From Podospora bellae-mahoneyi (Eukaryota > Ascomycota > Sordariomycetes > Sordariales > Podosporaceae), in the NCBI RefSeq assembly GCF_035222275.1, contig NC_085886.1:2790001-2854000 (forward strand): DNA of 64,000 nucleotides. Reading direction: 5' to 3'. The position numbers and the translations under genes were made by a program. How positions within the stretch are numbered: the stretch's first letter is position 1; each line of letters starts with the position of its first letter. This document shows positions 57,849 through 64,000 of this stretch, piece by piece. The notes under the pieces are model-generated. The model was given only the letters and a program-made list of their open reading frames with translations. It searched no databases and was not told where the DNA came from.

Positions 57849-58455
57849 ATGGGCAAAAAAGACAACAAATCCGGCGGAGGAGGAGGCAGCAAAGACGCCG
57901 GGAAGGGTGGGAAAGGTGGGAAGGGAAAGGGAGGTGGCGGTGATGACAGTGGAGGGAAGCAGCAAAAGGGCGCCCAGAGCATCAACGTTAGACATATTCT
58001 TGTAAGTTTCATTTTTTTCCTATTTCGGTCTTTACTGGTGGTGGTGCTATCTACCAACACACCTACCTACCAAACATTACTGCCTGTTGGACCACCAGAA
58101 ATTAGACATATCATAACTCAAGAAGCTGACAGAATAACCAGTGCAACAAAATGGGCGAGGCAGAAAAAGCCATCGAGCGGCTCCAGAACGGTGAGAGCTT
58201 CAACACTGTCGCGATGGAGATGTCGCAGGATAAGGCCAGGTCCGGTATGTTCTCACTTTTGAGGTGCCCAGCCAGTATGATAACTAATCAAGCTATACAG
58301 GAGGATCACTAGGCTGGAAAACAAAGGGGTCATTGCTGCCCGAGTTTGAAAAGGTGGCTTACGAACTACCCACCAGCACGACCAACAAGCCAAGCTGGGG
58401 GATGGCCAAGACGTCCGAGGGATATCATGTCATCATGGTCGAGGGACGCAAGTAG
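57849..58455 (+). CDS. pin4: Parvulin-type peptidyl-prolyl isomerase (Pin4/Par14)
   Basis: Small non-phospho-specific parvulin; in animals Par14 associates with pre-ribosomal particles. Three exons: 57849-58001, 58142-58244, 58301-58455; the product is 136 aa, close to human Par14 (131). The basic, Gly/Lys-rich N-terminus (GKGGKGGKGKGGGG) matches Par14. The catalytic domain is spliced as NVRHIL + CNKMGEAEKAIERL and continues with SFNTVAMEMSQDKARSGG, SLGWKTKGSLLPEFEKVAYE and GYHVIMVEGRK. There is no WW domain, which separates it from Pin1/Ess1. Intron 1 is 140 nt. It is convergent with the eS12 gene, with uS8 next beyond. Confidence 0.94.
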
Positions 58456-58859
58456 TTTTAATATCAACCAATCACATAGTCAGGAGTGGAATAAACAAAA
58501 GTTGGTTGACCGTCCCAGATCAAAGGCTTTTGAATTTTTTGACTGTCTTGATTTTTGTCTCGTCCTCATTCTGAGGGGAGAAGAAAAAGGAGGTAGCTTG
58601 CCCGAATTTCCCCAATTTGTCGTGTCCATCCGTTTGTGACCATCAATGCGCCCAGAGATTTGTTGCCCTTGTCCCCATCCACGGTCGTGGCTGTGAAAGA
58701 GGTGTTCCGAGTCTAATGCCGAATTCGTTTTGATACGCTGAAAAAACCCGTCCCAGGTGTGAAAACCCCCCTTTCTCTCTTCCAGTTCAATCGTTACAGT
58801 GAAGAACGATTAAAAGCTACCTCCCCCCACTCCCCTAAGCGGCGGTGGTGTCAAGAAAT
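58456..58859. other. Convergent intergenic region, pin4 / rps12
   Basis: 3' UTR-like sequence of both genes; no repeat, RNA or coding region was recognised. Confidence 0.5.
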
Positions 58860-59489
58860 TTAAGCCTCAGACTGGAAGTAGTCGAGGAGGATGGAGCGCT
58901 CCTGCGACTCCTCACCCCAGTCCTTAACGACGACGCAAGAGCAGTTGACAACCTTGCGGGCGTTACCCTCACGGTCGAGGACGCCTGTGGAAGAGAGTCA
59001 GTATTGGTGGCGACACTAAAAGATTGTAAAGGGTACTTACAGAGACCAGCCCACTCGCCCAATTGCTTTCCATCGGGAACCTTGATCAGAGGGATCTTGT
59101 GCTCGGAGCAGAGGGCAATGACGAGCTTCTTGTAGGCCTCCTCCTCGCAGGACTCGTTGAGGACGCACATGTGGGCCTGGCGGCGGTCGAGGGCCTTGGA
59201 AGCCTCACGGAGACCGCGGGCGAGACCGTCGTGCATGAGGGAGAGCTTGAGAACACCCTTGAGAGCGTCAAGGACAGACATCTGGCCCTTGGTGGCCTCG
59301 GCCGAAACCTCGACCTCGACGTCGGCAACCTGCTGAGTCTCTTCTACGTCCGACTAGACACACGACTTTGTTAGCGGGGTGTCATCCTCGACGGCGGCGA
59401 GAAAAGAGCGGTGGCATTGTGTTTGGTGGTGTAGGTGATCGTCGACTTCAAGTCGTTGTCGTCGTTGGTGGGTGGACGGTACTCACCAT
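58860..59489 (-). CDS. rps12: 40S ribosomal protein eS12 (RPS12)
   Basis: Small-subunit ribosomal protein. Exon 1 contributes only the ATG (59489-59487), followed at once by donor GTGAGT. A 133-nt intron leads to exon 2 (59353-59041, starting TCG GAC GTA, that is M-SDVEETQQ). A 56-nt intron then leads to exon 3 (58984-58860). The product is 146 aa; yeast eS12 is 143. Typical eS12 sequence: [40 protein letters not shown], and after the second intron [20 protein letters not shown]. Codons are C-ending throughout, as expected of a ribosomal gene. It shares a 708-bp divergent promoter with the uS8 gene. Confidence 0.96.
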
Positions 59490-60197
59490 CTTGATGATTT
59501 ACTTTCCAAGTAAAGTGCCGGTGCGATCCTCGAAGAGTAAATTGGTAATGATCCTTTTATTCGTGTGTAGGTATCAGGAGGGAGGGGAGCTAGAACAGGC
59601 CGGTGGACAGAAATTCGAGAATAATGTGCGAGCCCCGAGCGCCCCACCCAATTGGTTGGATCCATCAAAATTTTGGTGTGTGCTTCGCGAAAGCGGGGCG
59701 CTCTGCCAGAAGGGGATTGGCGAAATGTTGCTGCAGGAGGCATTAGGGCAAAGTTTCGAGGAGCACGGGCCACCACCACCGCGACCCACAAGCTAGGCGA
59801 CGACAAATTTCTCTGGGGTTGTTGCTCTGCCAGGCCTTGTTGAAAAGTCGACGCCCGCCCACCGACCTTCTCCGCGACCACCATCCGTCAATCACCAACG
59901 AGGTATGTATATTCATCCCGCTCTCGGGACATGACTCAACAGCAGGACGACGCCTTTCGCACAGGCTGAGGAGGGCAATCATGGAGGCCCGTGTTGGTAA
60001 AACGCGGGTCGACGACATGATACGCTCCTCCTCGTCAGCAGCTGGCGGGCAGAACCCTCTTGAAGAATCATCAACGAGGGCACTCTTCCACGCAGTCGAG
60101 CCTCGACCGAAAGGCTAACACAAACCTCGAACCTCTGGCAGATACCTCATTTCCACATCTCCGATTTGAGAATCTCCGTCTCCTCAACACCGCCAAA
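59490..60197. promoter_or_regulatory. Shared divergent promoter of rps12 and rps22
   Basis: A 708-bp spacer between two divergent small-subunit ribosomal protein genes. Near 59902 a GTATGT donor-like site follows ACCAACGAG, with a possible branch TGACTCAAC and acceptor CAGCAG near 59943. This could be a short 5' UTR intron of rps22, which I cannot confirm. No telobox is seen here. Confidence 0.5.
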
Positions 60198-60883
60198 ATG
60201 GTCCGCACTTCCGTCCTCCACGATGCCCTCAACAGCATCAACAACGCCGAGAAGGCCGGCAAGCGCCAGGTCTTGATCCGCCCTTCCTCCAAGGTCATCG
60301 TCAAGTTCCTCCGGGTCATGCAGAAGCACGGTATGTGGTTGTCAGATGGGAAATCATTGGGCCTCCGAAACGACAAGATCCTCGCGACGATTTCCCTTGC
60401 ACAAACTTCGGCATGATAACTAGGCGACTGTCTCAATCTGCTCCACGACTTAGCCCTTTAAGTTGCCGATAAATTATACACCACGCGGGGATCTTACACG
60501 TTATCGGAGTTGCCAATGATGACCCAATGTTTAAATCGTCGCGACATTTTTTTCTGACATTCTTTCCTAGGCTACATTGGCGAGTTCGAGGAGATCGATG
60601 ACCACCGCTCCGGCAAGATCGTTGTCCAGCTTAACGGCCGGTATGTTTTTGTCTGTCTGACCTGACTTGAAGAGCACAACTAACCCTTCCCAGCCTCAAC
60701 AAGTGCGGTGTCATCTCCCCCCGTTACAACGTCCGCCTCTCTGAGCTCGAGAAGTGGGTTGTCAAGCTCCTTCCCGCCCGTCAGTTCGGCTACGTCATCC
60801 TCACCACCTCGGCCGGTATCATGGACCAGGAGGAGGCCCGTCGCCGCCACGTCTCTGGCAAGATCATTGGCTTCTTCTACTAG
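60198..60883 (+). CDS. rps22: 40S ribosomal protein uS8 (RPS22/RPS15A)
   Basis: Small-subunit ribosomal protein. Three exons: 60198-60330, 60571-60640, 60694-60883; the product is 130 aa, the standard length. Sequence is strongly conserved: [32 protein letters not shown] + [17 protein letters not shown], and the C-terminus [20 protein letters not shown] then GKIIGFFY. Intron 1 is long for this window (240 nt); in yeast the uS8 gene RPS22B hosts a snoRNA in an intron. I looked for one here and found only an ATGATGA box (60516-60522) and a CTGA (60554-60557) too close together to be convincing. Confidence 0.97.
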
Positions 60884-61486
60884 ACAAGCAACCACAAAGG
60901 CAATGAAAATCTAGCTACCAAGAGCGATGGCATATTTTGGGCGTTGTGACTGATACCCCTGTTTCATTGGGAGTTCTGATCTGGAAAATGGTTAGATCTT
61001 TCAGACGGCACTGGTTGCACATGGAGGATTCAGATATGAGCAATACCTGAAATCGTGTCTCCATTTGGGACCCGAGCATTTTGAGCGTGACACTGGTGTA
61101 TCTGCAACGTGTGATGGCAATGTCTTGTGATATGTTTGTAAGACTGGACATCCAATCCCGTAGGGCCGGTTCTATGTTGAGGAAGTCATTCGTACAATTC
61201 TATCCATGTCGTTGATAGACCCGAGGCAGACCACGATAGGGGTTCAGGCTACAGGCGTGGCCTAGCCCCTTGGGGAAGCTCGATGGAAGCTTGGCAAGGC
61301 GACTTCACGGCTTTGGCCCCACCTTTAAACCAACGCGACATGCGTCAGTGGTTGTTAATTTTGGGGGGATGGGTCCAGTGCCAACGCTTCGCATCAACTT
61401 TGTCCAGGTCTCTCCTTTTTTCCCCTTTTGAATCTATCAAACCTGTCTTGCCACCGATGCGAACCGAAGCGGGATTACCACCGCCC

Positions 61487-61521
<35 letters not shown>

Positions 61522-61720
61522 CAGAGACGAAGTACAGCGCGCTCACTGACGAGAACGACCTATCTATTGTACAGAACATATGCGACTCGGACATCTTGTA
61601 TGAGACCGACATTTTGATACCTCGATGAACACGCTCTACTCCGACAACAACCGCTACTCGGCAAGGAAACGGCCCTCGGAGATCTAAACCGCCGGGCGAC
61701 GCACCCCGGCCGCGGTCACG
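60884..61720. other. Intergenic: rps22 3' flank and GT90 promoter
   Basis: No gene was recognised. It contains a GAC trinucleotide array (61486-61521) within the presumed leader of the glycosyltransferase gene. Confidence 0.5.
61486..61521. repeat. (GAC)n trinucleotide microsatellite
   Basis: About eleven GAC units, 200 bases upstream of the GT90 start codon. Confidence 0.9.
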
Positions 61721-63630
61721 ATGCGCAACAGGCAGATTGGCGTCCTGGGGGCGTTTCTGTTCTTGATGTTTTGTGTTTACTCTCTGTCAAGAAGCCCAGG
61801 GGGTTTACCCCGGCCCCGTTCACCGCAAAAGGAACCGGAGGACAAGCCGCCTGAACCACCCAGGATAGCAATCCCCATCACCTGGACCGACGACTCCAAC
61901 ACAAAAGACACCAAACCCGCCCCTGCCCCAGAGGGGTCGCATCCGATATGGTACCTGACCAACCAAGCAGAGAAGGAGTTTGAAGCTGTGAAAGGGAGGC
62001 AGAGCAAAACTTTGGGAGAAGCGGTGGGGGAGTATAAACGCCGGTACGGGATACCGCCCCCCCCAAACTTTGACAAGTGGTGGGATTTTGCAACGGAGAG
62101 GGGGGTGGTGCTGGTTGATGAGTTTGATACCGTCATGGAGTTAGTCACGCCGTTCTGGGGGCTGAAGCCGGCGACGACGAGGAGGAGGGCGAGGGAGGTG
62201 ATCGGGTTTGATGATTCGCTTATGGGGGTGCAGATCAGGAAGGGGAATGTCACTAGTGTTTTCAAGGCTAGGACGGCGGAGTGGCATCAGAGGGGTGTGT
62301 TGGGGATGCTGGAGAAGTTTGTGGGTTGGTTGCCGGATATGGACTTGGCGTTTAATGTCAATGATGAGAGTAGGGTTGTGGTGCCGTTTGAGGATCTGGA
62401 GAGGCTGGTGAAGGTGGGGTTGGGGGTTAACATGGCGAAACTAAAGCGGGAAAAGGAGCCGAGGAATGGGTGGACTGATGTGGGAAAAGTGGAAGGGTTG
62501 GACTACGAGGGACGGTTTGATGAGGGGAAGCTGACAAGGTTTAACACTTTTGCTCATCAGCCTACTTGGACGCACTCGAGGATCTCGTGCCCGCCTGGGA
62601 GCCCGGCGAGGATATTGGAGGAGGGGGAGCAGTTTGATGATCGGGGGAGGTACTCGATGGGGGAGCTGGGGTTTGTGACGAACTGGACTGCGATGGCGGA
62701 TATATGTCTTACGCCTTCGCTCCAGTCGACGTTTGGGTTTTTTGACAGGCCGAACGCGTATTCTGTCGTTCATGATCTTGTTCCAGTTTTTTCGCCGAGT
62801 AAGATTTCGAGTTATCAGGATCTGATCTTTCCTTCTCCGTGGTATTACTCGGGGAAAGTCCCGTACGACCCGAAGAAGGATCCGGACTGGGAAGAGAAGA
62901 TGAACCGGTTGTACTGGCGTGGCTCGACGACGGGGGGTTTCTCGCGCAATGGAGGCTGGAGGAGGCAGCACAGGCAGAGGGTGGTGAAGAAGTTCAATGC
63001 GGTGGACAAGGCTAATGTTCTTACCAATGTGGGCAGTTCTACCTCGCCTAACTGGACGGTTGCTTCTGTTCCCCGGGGGGACTACAAGTCTTTGTTGGAT
63101 GTTTATTTCAGCCACATTGGGCAGTGCGACCCGGGCGATTGTGCCGCGCAGAAAGAATTCTTTGAGATTAAAGAGTATGCCAAGCAGGAAGACGCGCTCA
63201 AGTACAAGCATGTGCTTGACATGGATGGGAATGCCTTTTCAGGGAGATTTCACGCGTTTTTGAAGAGCAAGAGCTTGGTTTTCAAGTTTGCCATCTTCAA
63301 GGAGTGGCATTATGAGTGGTTGAGGCCGTGGGCGCACTATGTGCCCATGAGCCTCAAGGGGGAGGAGTGGCTGGAGCTGGTGAGGTATTTCGGGGAGGAG
63401 GGGGAGGGAAAACGAGAGGGGGAGAGGGTGGCGATGCAGGGGAGGGAGTGGGCGGGCAAGGTTTTGAGGGAGGAGGACATGGAGGTTTGGTTTTTTAGGT
63501 TGTTGTTGGAGTGAGTTTTCCCTGCCCTGGATCATGTGTGATGATGATTTGATGCTGACATGTGAGAAAAAAAAAAAGGTATGGGAGGGTGGTGGATGAT
63601 GATAGGGAGAGGATCGGGTTTGATATGTGA
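61721..63630 (+). CDS. Glycosyltransferase family 90 (CAP10-like), type II membrane protein
   Basis: A Golgi-type glycosyltransferase of the CAP10 family (Cryptococcus CAP10 acts in capsule; animal members are O-glucosyl/xylosyltransferases). Exon 1 is 61721-63510, a 68-nt intron follows (GTGAGT donor, CTGAC branch, acceptor at 63577-63578) and exon 2 is 63579-63630; the product is 613 aa. Without the splice the frame would stop at once after LLLE; with it the protein ends EYGRVVDDDRERIGFDM, the usual family ending. Residues 7-22 form a signal-anchor (GVLGAFLFLMFCVYSL), followed by a Pro-rich stem. CAP10 motifs: NRLYWRGSTTGGF, RQHRQRVV, and KYKHVLDMDGNAFSGRFHAF then SKSLVFK. The acceptor sugar and substrate cannot be told from sequence. 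Confidence 0.93.
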
Positions 63631-64000
63631 AAAACTGTGTGTTCTTTTACATTTCAAAAACAGAAGTGAGTATATAAGGGGTCAAGGGTCAACAGCAAAA
63701 ACAGTCGACATTATAACGGGTTGGATAATGGCGGATGGGAAAAAAAGCAATGTCTACAGCAGTGGTGGTGGGTGGGTAAGTTATGAATTATAATAATATG
63801 TATAACATGTACACAATGAAGGTACCGGGGATGGGTAGATTTCAGGACAGGTATAGAACACAGACTCATAAACATATCAAAGCTCACAAATGCAACACAA
63901 TCTGAATGATCTTGCTTCCGTTTTACCTGCTTTGCACTTGAAAACAACAAGGGTTGTGCTATCAACAATGAAGATCAATCACCAACGCAGGTCTGGTTCA
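63631..64000. other. 3' flank of the GT90 gene to window end
   Basis: AT-rich 3' UTR-like sequence; no coding region was recognised before the window ends. A gene on either strand could begin beyond 64000. Confidence 0.45.

Noticed and set aside
60331-60570. Possible box C/D snoRNA in rps22 intron 1
   Set aside because: A perfect box C (ATGATGA, 60516-60522) and a CTGA (60554-60557) exist, but only about 31 nt separate them and no terminal stem is visible. Yeast RPS22B does host an intronic snoRNA, so a covariance-model scan of the intron would be the deciding test.
1-64000. A biosynthetic, defence or mobile-element cluster
   Set aside because: No polyketide/peptide synthase, transposase, reverse transcriptase, NLR or heterokaryon-incompatibility gene is visible; the genes are mainly conserved housekeeping functions.

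Overview
The window is nuclear DNA of a filamentous ascomycete, most likely Sordariomycetes and probably Sordariales. The evidence is the protein families and the gene architecture: short introns (about 50-320 nt) with GTANGT-type donors and CTAAC/CTGAC branch sites, intron phases that restore conserved protein sequence, closely spaced genes on both strands, and pyrimidine-rich leaders. This placement is an inference from protein content, not a database match. I see no rRNA, tRNA, CRISPR, transposase, secondary-metabolite cluster or prophage. There are 21 protein-coding genes, nearly all housekeeping; coordinates below were spliced by hand from visible splice sites.

Layout. 1-9.5 kb: 3' part of the TFIIH helicase gene (XPB/Ssl2, +), pyrroline-5-carboxylate reductase (-), CTD-kinase gamma subunit Ctk3 (+), histone acetyltransferase Hat1 (-), a ZIP9-type metal transporter (+). 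9.5-23 kb: a 2.7-kb repeat-bearing intergenic stretch, a Cdc4/FBXW7-like F-box WD40 gene (+), pyruvate dehydrogenase E1 alpha (+), DNA ligase I (+), mitochondrial ribosomal protein bL12m (-). 23.6-38.5 kb: midasin (+), a giant AAA+ gene of about 4960 codons with one intron. 39-47.8 kb: an uncharacterised CBM48-like protein (-), a 3-kb gene-free stretch, sphinganine C4-hydroxylase (-), an unusually long TCTP (+). 48-57.4 kb: a proline-rich repeat protein (-), an SRA/YDG-like domain protein (-), neurochondrin (-), a CLC chloride channel/exchanger (+). 57.8-63.6 kb: parvulin Pin4 (+), ribosomal proteins eS12 (-) and uS8 (+), and a CAP10-type GT90 glycosyltransferase (+).

The genes do not form one pathway. 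Loose functional neighbourhoods exist: transcription/chromatin (Ssl2, Ctk3, Hat1) at the left, and ribosome synthesis (midasin; Pin4 beside eS12 and uS8) further right. I did not find a convincing new multi-gene system. The observations most worth checking are: a saw-tooth strand-asymmetry pattern in coding DNA (C-ending codons early, G-ending codons late, reset after several introns); an uncharacterised SRA/YDG-like protein; a TCTP carrying about 55 extra residues; an apparent reading-frame break near the start of the CLC gene; an exact 16-bp telobox-like element shared by two promoters; and a perfect 18-bp-arm hairpin between convergent genes.
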